Notes under the pieces: model-generated
The model's input: only the letters and a program-made list of their open reading frames with translations
Databases searched by the model: none
What the model was told of the DNA's origin: nothing
Part shown: one piece after another, positions 46,111-56,111 of the stretch
Layout of the letters: each line of letters opens with the position of its first letter
Position numbering within the stretch: position 1 is the first letter of the stretch
Origin: Chrysaora quinquecirrha
Lineage: Eukaryota; Cnidaria; Scyphozoa; Semaeostomeae; Pelagiidae
Assembly: GCA_014526335.1 (NCBI GenBank)
Contig: JACTAT010000059.1
Coordinates: 2,119,596-2,183,595, forward strand
Direction of reading: 5' to 3'
DNA length: 64,000 bases
Position numbers and translations under genes: made by a program

Positions 46111-46652
46111 CTGTCTCAACTACACATCTTCACTTTCAACACTTTGAACTACATTACACTTATTGTTTATAAGATATTAGCCACAAGTCCTATATACATT
46201 TCGTATATTCAGCATATGATTATCTGATGCTTTTTAAAATAATCGGAAAAAAATTTCCCTATGTTTTTCTTATAATTAGCCAAACAAAGTATTTCACTCA
46301 AGCAACAATTTGCAAAATATCAGTACTTCTATTTACAACACAATACTCAGTTCTCAGCAGTGATTCAAAAGTTTTTTCATGCAATTAACTTGATTGATTG
46401 AAGATCACCTATATTTGCCATTTACGAGCTGAAAAGCTCTGCAAACAAACAATGCAATGTATTATCCTTAAAGTTCAGAAACAATGCAATATGTTTACCA
46501 AGAGCATATCTTATAAACAGAATGAGTGTATAGTTACTGTTGTATTCCGTTTCCATTTCACACATTCAAATTCACCGAGCATTACAACTTGCTAATTTCA
46601 TCACATCTCCATACACACTATCTCAGTACAACACTAACATAGCAGGCAGCAT
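46111..46652. other. No gene recognised
   Basis: AT-rich 3' flank of Helitron A. No hairpin plus CTRR terminus could be assigned. Confidence 0.35.
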
Positions 46653-46932
46653 GTTACTGCAATGATGGCCCATCCAAAGAGGGCACTCCCTATTGGAACC
46701 ATTGTTGACCCAAAGGTGACACGTTACTGCAATGATGGCTCATCCAATAGGGGCACTCCCTTTTGGAACCATTATTGACCCAAAGGTGACACGTTACTGC
46801 AATTATGGTCCATCCAATGAGGGCAATCCCTCTTGGAGCCATTCTTGACACAAAGGTGACACGTTACTGCAATGATGGCCCATCCAATCAGGGCAATCTC
46901 TCTTGGAACCATTGTTGACCCAAAGGTGACAC
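46653..46932 (+). repeat. Minisatellite, 4 units of exactly 70 bp
   Basis: Each unit starts GTTACTGCAATGATGG and ends ACCCAAAGGTGACAC. The four units have no length change and about 5-10 substitutions each. It lies 540 bp after the Helitron A helicase. Confidence 0.92.
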
Positions 46933-48283
46933 TCCTGCTCCATATTCCACTAAACATCACAAAGCCATAACGTTATACAACAGTACCTCTTAACTCTATG
47001 CTTCCCTTTCTTCAAATTCCTCCACCATTTCATATCTATTGTGTACAATTTCAGATTTAAATCCTGCAACAATGAGTGGGAGCACCCCATGATACCCCTG
47101 CATGATCAGTATTGACGCTACATTTTACTGGTCTCTAGCAGATAATACAAAGCCATCCTCAGCATCCAACAATGCACCTTTCAAAAGCAAGGGAACATTA
47201 TTCCTCGCAACTAGAGTCTTTCAGTAACCATATCTAATAAATTACTTACTCCTCTTTGAAGCCTAATATCAAAATATGATGCACAATATATTTCCTTTCT
47301 TTAATATAAATCTTAAACATTAAAAATTGAAACCTAAATTTCAAGTTATTTCAACAAACCAAATGCTGACAACAATCTGTAGGCTAGATTCTTGCTATAT
47401 ATGTCTCTGTTGAACATACACAATCATTAACCCTAATACCATTAAACAATAGGGCTCCAATAATGCAGAACATAACTTTCTTATCCCTCCAAGGACCCCA
47501 AATACATAAATGGCAGTTATATTTGTGCAATAGAAATTTCTCGGCATATTACTGTCCCAATATGATTCTCAGACATAGATGCTCAATCCCCTGGGTGTCC
47601 ACAATTTGCAAACCAGTAACTATGGTTTTAGATAATCTTTCATCCATTCACATTATATTTCAGGGAAACAATCTGTACACATCCTACTACACAACTATAA
47701 TCAATGACAACAAAATTTCATGCCTCAATTCTCAGTTCATATCTTCTATTCCCTCTGATACATATAACATTAACATAAGAAAGCTGTCTAGAAATTCTAC
47801 AACCAACAACAACTTAGCCAACACATTTTGCTTTCCCAACAATGCAGCAGCTCTGTTATTTTTTGCCATAAACTAGAATAATAATCTAAACCAATCCACA
47901 TCAATTAGATATACCCAACAGAGGAATAGTTTTCTCAGCAACAAAAACAGCATTCGATTTCTGAACGCAAACCCTCCCCTATATTTCTCTTTTTGAGGAT
48001 GGCTTTGGGGGACAGTGAAGCACTAATCTGAAATTATACACACATTATGATACTCCTTTTGTGTTGAGTTTCTTCTTCTGCTTCCATCTCCCTCTTGGAA
48101 CTCTCTACATATGGAATGACCAAGACCTTTAAGCATCGTATAACATGGACAGAGGAATAGGACATGCAACTCGGACATACAAATCCAACCTTTCACTACA
48201 TAAAGAAAACACAGAGCCAAAACACAGGAAACACAGGTATAATAAAATACATTTCCTCTGAACTTTTTTATCAAGGCGATGCA
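46933..48283. other. No gene recognised
   Basis: A 137-codon frame at 47463-47876 has no family signature and Asn/Ile-rich composition. Confidence 0.35.
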
Positions 48284-48352
48284 AATTTGAGGCGGAGGTC
48301 CTCGCGAGGCGGTGGTCTAACACGGGCAAGGGCTAGTCTCTTATAACTAATG
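48284..48352 (+). repeat. GGCGGAGGT / GGGCAAGGGCTAGTC repeat, single unit
   Basis: Matches units at about 50338, 50618 and 50782 with GAGGCGGAGGT, AGGCGGTGGTC and GGGCAAGGGCTAGTCTCTTA. Confidence 0.7.
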
Positions 48353-48365
48353 CATGAATAATTCG

Positions 48366-48990
48366 ATTAGCACCTTTTTTGTGCCAGTAAGTTTGCTCGG
48401 ACTGTGCGAGATATCGACGTGCCGTTTTCGCAAGATTCAGCCGCCCGTGGGGTAGGTGAGCCAAAACTACTTCGTTTATTCGTATCTTCTGCAGACGCTG
48501 GGGTAAGTGGGGCTGACCTTATTCTTTGATCTGCGTCACTGGTCCTACTTGAAACAATCACCCGGCAAGAACGAATTTCAGTCGCACATTCAAGCACACT
48601 CGCATCAAAATTTATTTCGATTTTTGATGTTTTCGCTTCCTAACAAGTTCTTCTTACGAAATGATTGAAAATTAAAATTAATTTACCAGTTCTGGATCCA
48701 AAAAGACGGGTTTTGGTTTTCTGTTTCAGTCATGCGAAAATAATTTCTGTTTTCCTCTTGCAACTTCTTCGGACTGTTGACAGGTGAATTACATTTTGCA
48801 AGAGTACAACAATGTAAGCGTGCTGTGTTGAACGTGACCCTTGGGATGACTTCCGCGTACTTGGCAAATACTTTCTTTGTTTTGATTGAAGCTGGGTAGA
48901 GTATTTTCAGTAATTCGCTTCGTTGTTTTACTTTCGCAATCAACTGTACAGTACATATCATTACTGACTGGCGACTGCCTTATCGAAGTC
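48366..48990 (-). CDS. Possible two-exon gene, unrecognised
   Basis: Exon-like frames on the minus strand are 48961-48683 (ending FWIQNW at a GTAAAT donor) and 48630-48367 (after CTTGTTAG, ending LLAQKRC and a stop). The second is Ser/Arg/Pro-rich with CpG content above its surroundings. The exon join does not keep phase, so either the splice site is different or the gene is false. I recognise no domain. Confidence 0.25.
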
Positions 48991-48992
48991 AA

Positions 48993-49860
48993 AGGTTACA
49001 GCAATGCTTACTCAAGCACCATCGATCTTTGTTAGCATGCAGTGCAGGTACGTTCTCCTTTCCAATAAATCGAAATTATAGTGATTTCAACAGGCTTCAG
49101 TTAAATTTTGCTTTAAAAAGCGAATTGTTTTCATCGGGAATGATTTGGCCTAAATTTCTCCGTTATAGAATACCCTTTCAGTAACTGTTTGCTTTAGGAA
49201 AAATAATTTTTCTTATATTATTTTTTTCACTGACACATTCGTTTGGCTGTTCAAAGCATGGGTTGCAGGAGTCGTGGAATTTTGAATTAAAAAGAACTTT
49301 TGATCGATAAATTGTCTATTTTGTATATCTTTCTCTGTATGCTGCTGCGATGGCGCCATGTTATGCTTGCGCGTGGCTGATTGACGTGGGATTAAGCAAT
49401 CATGTCACTCAAAATGTAAGTTGAAACCTCTTCAGTTCCTAAATATCACATGGGTAAGACACACTTCAACTTGCTGGAGTCGGGGAACAACTCTGTGCAT
49501 GCCCTTTGCATGACATCCGCCTCTCTCACAAATAGTATACTGATTCTATTTCGATGTTTTTTCCTCGATGATTTCATTGTACTTCCACTTACCGAGCAAA
49601 GAATTTTACTAAGTTTATAACAAACAAATTAATTCATTGGGCCACCGCGAAGTTTACATCATGATATTAAAAAATAAATTCCTTTCACATTAATAGTCAT
49701 AAATTGGTTTCCGTCACCTTACTTGAAAATGATAAATTTTCAGGCTTTTAAAATGTATTCTTTAAAGTTGTAGTTTGTTTACACCTGTCTATAAGTCAGT
49801 CAGCAGCATTTTCCTAAGCGCTGTGACAGATAGAACAGCATGAATTAAGAACGTGGTTAA
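48993..49860. other. No gene recognised
   Basis: AT-rich DNA with only short frames. Confidence 0.35.
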
Positions 49861-49861
49861 A

Positions 49862-50860
49862 ACCTGGACCAAGGAATCGCATTGAGGGGCATGCTGTGGA
49901 ACTGGCGGAACATGAATAACGAAGACCCTCGGGAACAACACCTAGGAACAGGACAGAACTGAGGAGCATAAACAATAACAAAACTAAGGAAAATGACCTT
50001 GAAAAAGGATTCAGGAAACGATTCAGATTAAATTAACATTAACATTAAGTGTAACTTCATAAGTGTAACTAAGATTAAGAAAATTTTCATAGACTGAGCC
50101 CCTTGGACTAAGACCAAGGAACAGTTCCTTCACTTGGAGTAAAGGGACCCTTGACAGTGAGCAGAAACAGGACCAGTTATTATGGACTAAGGAACCTAGA
50201 TTAATACCAAGGAACAGGACCCTGGACTAGGACCAAGAAAAAGGACCTAGGAATAGAAAAAAGGAAATAAGTAGACAATTGATCTGCAGGCAGCAGTATA
50301 GATGAGGGCCATGCAATGACTAGCAACTTGACTGCACAGACCTTTAAGATAGAGGTTCTTATTATGCAAGGGTTGTCACTAGGTTGTGGTCAGAGATGGG
50401 CAAGGGCTACCTCATGCCCTGGACAGGGAGTAGAAACAGGACCCATTATGGCTTAAAGATCATGAACTAATACCACGAAACATAACATTTAGAGGGTATG
50501 GGGAACAGGACCCTGAACTAGGGTCAAAAGGGCCTAGGACCAGAATAAAGGATCTAAGTAGAAGTTACGTCTCAAACAGAAGTATGGGTAAGGACCATGG
50601 AATCACTTGAATGCAAAGACCTTATAAGTCGGAGGTTGTTATAAGGCGGAGGTTGTCACTAGGCGGTGGTCGGACCCGGGCAAGGGCTATCTCTTATAAC
50701 TAAGGACCTTGCAATAAATTAAAGAACTAAGTAGAAGATACATCTGGACAATGGAATGACTTCTCTCAATAATTTTAATGCACTGACCTTATAATGCGGA
50801 GGTTCTTATGAGGCGGTGGTCCTAACAAGGCGGTGCTCTTAGACGGGCAAGAGCTAGTCA
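49862..50860 (+). repeat. Degenerate tandem array with AAGGAACAGGACC motifs
   Basis: Recurring parts in order: (CTAAGTAGA), GGACCATGGAATGACT, TGCA(AC)AGACCTTATAA, GGCGGAGGT, GGCGGTGGTC and GGGCAAGGGCTA. At least three units are seen, 160-280 bp apart. The GGAACAGGACC/ACTAAGG words are the inverse of those in the minisatellite at 59146-59415. Confidence 0.65.
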
Positions 50861-50959
50861 AGTCTATGATTTTTGTAAAGAAAACGATTTATTCTTTAAA
50901 AATCAAATTGCCTTTAAGAAATTGTACAGCAGGATAACCTCGATGATTAATATCCCGGA

Positions 50960-51790
50960 AATCTAGCAACAAAACATTGATGAACGCAAGCTAGATGTCA
51001 GCGTATTTCTGGACTTGAAAAAAGCATTCGACGCAGTCGACCATGATATTTTCCTGGAGAAGCTCTCAAGACTTGGAGTCATTGGGAAAACGTGCTGCTG
51101 GTTCATATCAAACCTAAGAAACAGAGAACAATTTCGCTATGTTCAAGGACACAAATCATCAGAAAACCACATAGAATGAGGTATCGTGGATCGTCGGATC
51201 GTGCCTCCCCCTTCTTTTCATGATATGTGTTTACGATTTCGAACGTTGCTTACCAGGAGCGATTCCGAACATGTACGCAGACGATACAAGCATCACCTCT
51301 ACTTCCACTTATTTGGAATGTGAGAAAATAGTTGATTAAATATCGCAAAATGGATGATGCGGTTATATAAACTAAGTTTTAATGCCAACTAAAGCGAATT
51401 CATGGTAATAGGTTATTGTTAGCAGCAGAATATTTTGGATGAATTAACAATAATTAAGGTAAACAATAAAAAATAAATAGGTTACCAAATAAAATTACCT
51501 CAACCTCAATATAGACAAAAACCTATGAAGAAAGCATCAACATAAAATAATTAAAACTAACGCCAAATCTGATCTCTACACCATTAAGAAATTGGAAGAT
51601 AGTCTCCCTCAATCAGAGCTAGCAGCAGTCCGGAAAATCTGCTAAACAAATTCACCCGTATGTCCCAGATTTTAAAGTATTCAAAACAAAATAGCCATAA
51701 CCTGCATCTGCCAAAACCTCCATTGATTTACCAAACAGAGTTTCAAATTTACAGGAGCTTCAACGACAATACAAAGACTTAAAGTCTCCA
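50960..51790 (+). pseudogene. LINE RT fragment
   Basis: SVFLDLKKAFDAVDHDIFLEKLSRLGV (given here only as the start SVFLDLKKAFDAVDHD, 51000-51045) and LRNREQFRYVQG precede a frameshift. Then GSCLPLLF and IPNMYADDTSITSTS (about 51265-51310) form the catalytic box. Further C-terminal scraps (QRLKVSKLLQKRSK, about 51765) reach 51800. Stops in between show decay. Both ends are truncated: neither endonuclease nor a 3' tail is visible. Confidence 0.8.
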
Positions 51791-51998
51791 AATTGCTTCA
51801 AAAAAGAAGTAAAACAACTTCTCTGTGGCTGAGGTGGATGATTGCGCCGGATCCATTTTGGCCTTGCGGTTTTCTGCGGAATGTTACTCTATAGGTCCAG
51901 ATTAGACCTGTTTTGCACCTGGATTGCGGCCTTTGGGGTGTCGCCTCGTTGTGGGATTCCAGTGAGGCCTTGGGGTCTAGATGCATTCACCTACCTTA

Positions 51999-52402
51999 GG
52001 GCCTGTTAATATGGACAAAATCATCCCACCTTCCAGCCCGTCAGCTTAGCAGTTCAAGAGTTTACATGTAGAATTCCATCCCACCTTCCAGCCACTTGTC
52101 TCATATTTCCGCTTTTGTTTAATTTTCTCAGACAATAGGATTATGTCTGGCGCTTGCGCATAGTGAGCAATTTAATCCCACCGTCCAGCTTTCATTCCAC
52201 CTTCCAGCGTTTATATGAGAAAATTTCATCCCACCCAGGTGAGATCCCACCTCTCAACGAGTGAGATCTTACCTGACCGGGATGAAACGTTCTCCATATA
52301 AACAGAAGATGAAAATCACAAAGGTTTGTATTGGAAGGTGAGATCTCACCTCTCAGCTACAGGGCTGGAAGGTGGGATGATTTTCCCCATATAAACAGGC
52401 CC
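51999..52402. mobile_element. 404-bp MITE with ~43-bp TIRs (PIF/Harbinger-like)
   Basis: The left end GGGCCTGTTAATATGG and right end (inverse) GGGCCTGTTTATATGG lead into shared AAAATCATCCCACCTTCCAG. Flanks are TTA on the left and TTG on the right, close to the TWA duplication of PIF/Harbinger. Internal GTGAGATCTCACC words are palindromic and repeated. No ORF. Confidence 0.8.
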
Positions 52403-52632
52403 TTGGTGACAGTAAAAGCACGACCTCGAGGAAGAGAAGCTTTTAGGTTTCGGTTTAATGTGATATTTTATATTTAAGATATTGATATTTGATACCATTA
52501 ATTATGTAAATTATTATGCTATATTAAACTAAATTTAGTAGTAGCTGATAGGGCATTGCCATGTAAAAAGATCTGTCCTTGAGTTCGCCATTCGTTACAA
52601 ATATATATATGTAGTTGTTGTGCTGAACAAGG

Positions 52633-52795
52633 CTCGACATAGCCGAAATGCGAAAAGATTGATGGGAGGAGAGCCTTGGGCTGTATGACTTGGAGCGGCG
52701 ATTTCATTAAGCTCTTTTCCTCAGGGTAAACGTCGTTGGCTCTCTGATCGTGCTGTCTTGGGTTCAAATCCCATGAATTGTGAGAAAAGTCCATC
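52633..52795 (+). repeat. tRNA-derived SINE, copy 2
   Basis: Aligns with 38101-38265. The B box GGTTCAAATCC (near 52763) is intact, while the A box region (CCTCAGGGTAAACG) is degraded. Confidence 0.7.
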
Positions 52796-53111
52796 CTCGT
52801 GTTTGCCTTATTTACAAATTTATTTATATAACTGCAATTCTTGAATTCACGAAAAACACTTGATAGAAAATACGTAAAAATATTGAGAAATATCAGCAGA
52901 AAAAACCTGTTTTACAATCAGGAAACGCATTGTTGTAAACAAGACGCCACACTAAAATATATTCTGAAGAGTCTTCACTGGTAAGACAAAACTAGTCACA
53001 AGAGAAACAAGTTTTCTTTCTTTGTGCTATCTTATCAGTTTTGACATATATTCACACATACACATTGCATATTTTCCCGTTTCTTATATATAACTTCCTT
53101 GTGCAAAAGAG

Positions 53112-53390
53112 ATGGCAAAAATCAATGACCGCAAAGGATTCTATGAGCAAAATGATGAACAATGAGAAGAGAATTCATCAGGCCGAGCATCTTTTCAACT
53201 CGTGGTTATCGGGCAGAATTTAGAGAACAATGAAAAGATGATGGCAATTATAGAAGGAGCTGCTTCAATATCAAAAGGAAGAAGAGAATTAGAAGCACAA
53301 AGAGCAAAGCTGGATCTACAATCATGGACAAAATTAGTTGAGACTTTCCAAACAAAGCTGCCTAAATTCGGTCACTTAATCATTGAATAA
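53112..53390 (+). pseudogene. Unrecognised short charged ORF, broken
   Basis: A frame starts MAKINDRKGFYEQNDEQ, is cut by a TGA, and resumes in another frame to 53390 with NNEKMMAIIEGAASISKGRRELEAQRAKLDLQSW (only its first part, NNEKMMAIIEG, matters for orientation). The helical, Lys/Glu-rich end resembles the tails of transposon-encoded Myb-like accessory proteins, but this is only a composition argument. Confidence 0.25.
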
Positions 53391-53469
53391 GGGGGAAGGA
53401 GAATGTATGTTGATTCATGTGTACATGAATTATATTTTATCGAATTTTGTATTTTGTCTCAACATTTTT

Positions 53470-54320
53470 GTCCATGATTGTAGGCGTGAAAAATTCTTAG
53501 GACCACGCCCCTTTTTCTACTGGAAAATGCCCCAAAAATTTACTTAGGTCGCGCCCTTTTGGATTAGACACACTCAAAAAAGTATATTTATATCTTGTGC
53601 TTTGTGACCATGCAACAATATTGTTACTGAAATATTCCAATGAAGAAACTCAAAGTCATATTTGAAAGTTTATTGAAAACTTCAAAGTTATTTCATAAGG
53701 AAACGAAACGTTTTATTAATCAATTTGTTTAATGATTGATTGATGTGAAACAAAACTACTGCAATCGAAAGGTAGACTTTGAATTCAAATCTTTCAAGCG
53801 TCTTGAAGAAAACAAACTATCAATAAGTAAGGCCTATGCCCTTGAATCTGTCATAGTTTTTGAAAAATTAATTGAAATTCGATGAATTTTTGCTGCAGAA
53901 GGTTTTTACCTTACCAGAACATCCCCTTTCTTTGATTTGATTTATCCTTGATTTATCCTTTGCTCTGCTATTATCCTGCTGAATGTTTCTGCAGTTCTCA
54001 AATTTCATTAGCACTTGGAAAAGCTTGCTGTCGATGCCCTTGTTCGTTCATCGTTGTTTTGTGAACACACATTGCTGCATCTGCATCCCGGGTCTGGAAA
54101 TGTGCTTCAGCACCAACAAGATTTCTTTGGAAAACTAGAAATTTCAAACCCCCGACTTGCTCTTAAGTGGCTCGGGGTTGCTCCGGCGAAAATTGAGACA
54201 ATGAGAGCAACCTGAAAGCAAAATTTTGATTGGTCAAGCATTAATGACGATGGCTCAGTTTGCAGTAGCTAAACGATGGGCCCAGGGTTGCTCCCGTCAA
54301 AACTGAAAACTCGAGAAGCT
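53470..54320. mobile_element. Probable non-autonomous hAT-like remnant
   Basis: 53487-53575 has GGACCACGCCCC and GTCGCGCCC blocks like those at 31085-31236. 54150-54310 (CTCGGGGTTGCTCC, GATTGGTCAAGC) resembles, in inverse orientation, 57290-57420 of the insertion in Helitron B. No ends were fixed. Confidence 0.4.
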
Positions 54321-54606
54321 ATTCGAAGAGCTTAAACTTGCCCTACTATTGATTGGTTCACTTAAACGCTGAAGATTTATTCCAGTCCATAAAATAACTA
54401 AAATGACTATTGAATTCGTAAGTATTCTTACTGTGCCTCGTAGTGGTTGATTAATGGCTTATGAGTTCTAAAACCACGCTTCTTCCCAGAATGAAAATAA
54501 ATTCGAATTTTTCAAGCATAAACAACAAAGATTCCTTCTTGCATTGCATAATACAGTGATAACCTGTTGCTGAAACGCACAGCTAATCTAAATCTTCTAT
54601 GTCAAA

Positions 54607-54939
54607 TTAAACTTCTTCATCGGAAATAATGTCATCCTCCTCAACAATTTCTTTTGCATTGTGTACTGCGATTTGTGGATCACTTGGCCGCATATCTCTA
54701 AGATAGACTTTTCCCGCTCTTTGCCTTACAGCTGAACCAAATGCAGCAGCCCGTCCTTTCATGATCTCTGTTTCTTTCCTGCGTAGAAAAAGTTTGTGGA
54801 GAGGTATATGATGGTAAATTGCACTATCTGGTTTAGGGTACCAGGGATTGTGACTTGTGTGATAATGGCTCCACCAAATCGTGATTTGCTTAAATTCTTC
54901 TCTCGTAGTGACTCCAAATGATCTTGTATGCTCCAGCAT
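54607..54939 (-). CDS. Unrecognised ORF, 110 codons
   Basis: The product reads MLEHTRSFGVTTREEFKQ, then a Trp/His/Tyr-rich part (WWSHYHTSHNPWYP) and IPLHKLFLRRKETEIMKGRA, ending acidic in IVEEDDIISDEEV. Balanced composition and the acidic end suggest a genuine C-terminal exon of a larger, possibly transposon-borne, protein. I cannot name a family, and no flanking exon could be joined. Confidence 0.35.
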   Translation of the reverse strand: MLEHTRSFGVTTREEFKQITIWWSHYHTSHNPWYPKPDSAIYHHIPLHKLFLRRKETEIMKGRAAAFGSAVRQRAGKVYLRDMRPSDPQIAVHNAKEIVEEDDIISDEEV

Positions 54940-55016
54940 AAACTTATTAACTTGCCTTATGTGAAGAGTGGTATCAGAAACTCGGTGTGGTCAGGGTTTG
55001 AGCCCAGCCACGTTAG

Positions 55017-55400
55017 CGTCACGGCCTGGGTCTAAGTCTCGATTTGTTAACTTACTACTGAAATCTTAGCAAATGGCACTAAAATATCAATTCACCTTCA
55101 TCTTTCGTTATCCCGCAGACACAATTCTTTAAAATTGGCTGTTCAGAGTTTGAATAAAATTCGTTTCAGACCTAATCATATTCCGATTATATGCACCAGG
55201 CAACGCCTCGTAGGGGTAGCCCAGTTGCTAAAAAAGACATGCACTGTTGTATTTCGAAAATTATTCTTATTGAATTAACTTTGGGATCGCAAACATAAAC
55301 AACACTGCCAAATTCAAGGCCAGGGGAATTTTCTTCCTGGCCTCTTTCTTTTCAGAAAAAGAACAACTTCCATCGTTACAAGGCTTGATATCAAAGATTA
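55017..55400 (+). repeat. ~380-bp dispersed repeat, copy 1
   Basis: Aligns in direct orientation with 62013-62390. Shared words include GTTAACTTACTACTGA, CAATTCACCTTC, CCGCAGACACAATTC, ATTGGCTGTTCAGAGTT, AAACAACACTGCCAAATTCA and CAAGGCTTGAT. About 80% of bases agree by eye. Confidence 0.85.
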
Positions 55401-55690
55401 GATATCAAATATTAGATATCAAACGCGATGCTACATCTTTGTCCTTTCTACCCTCTCAAATCATTTAGTTTTTCAGATGTTGACCGTTTGAAAACTAAAT
55501 TTTGCGCGTTTTTTTCCATTGAATTCAACGAAATTCAAACTTTAGGGAGAAATCAGGGACAAATCTACAAAAGAAATTGTAAAGCTATTTTAGGGTCAGA
55601 AATACTTGGGTTATTTTCGGGACAATGTAGGGACAAAAGTAAATTGGAATTAGGGGCGATTTAGGGACGACAAAAAGAGTTGACGCTAAA

Positions 55691-55760
55691 TCTATATATA
55701 TAAAACAGAACTGTTTGCATGTATGTATGTATGTATGTTTGTATACATGTTCGCTTATAA
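55691..55760 (+). mobile_element. Probable 5' terminus of Helitron B
   Basis: TCTATATATATAAAAC follows AAA, which fits the Helitron 5' TC end inserted between A and T. A (GTAT)n stretch follows at 55713-55740. Helitron protein begins 420 bp downstream. The 3' CTRR end was not found. Confidence 0.6.
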
Positions 55761-56111
55761 TTCAAGAACCACTCCACGCACAGGAAAATAAAAGGCATTT
55801 TTGTAATCGGCATATTCTGGAGAGTGTCCTCGGCGAAAAATTTTTGAAAAACGTTATGAATTAAAAGAATTGTAAAATAGGTAGTAGAATTGAAATTAAA
55901 ATGCGACGGGATTACGATTTCCTGAAGCCATGTTATGCCAGCATTACGCTTATTAGTTGTACGATTCGGCTAAAGAAAACGATCTATCGAGCAATGATCA
56001 ATACGTCAAATTAAACAGAGTATGCTGTTTAATAGAATGCAAACATGTTTTTCAAAGTTTCGGGATACAAAACGACGCAATGAGATAGAAGTTTAAAATA
56101 GAACTCAAACT

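Noticed and set aside
47463..47876. 137-codon ORF
   Set aside because: Asn/Ile/Ser-rich low-complexity translation of AT-rich DNA, without motif or splice context.
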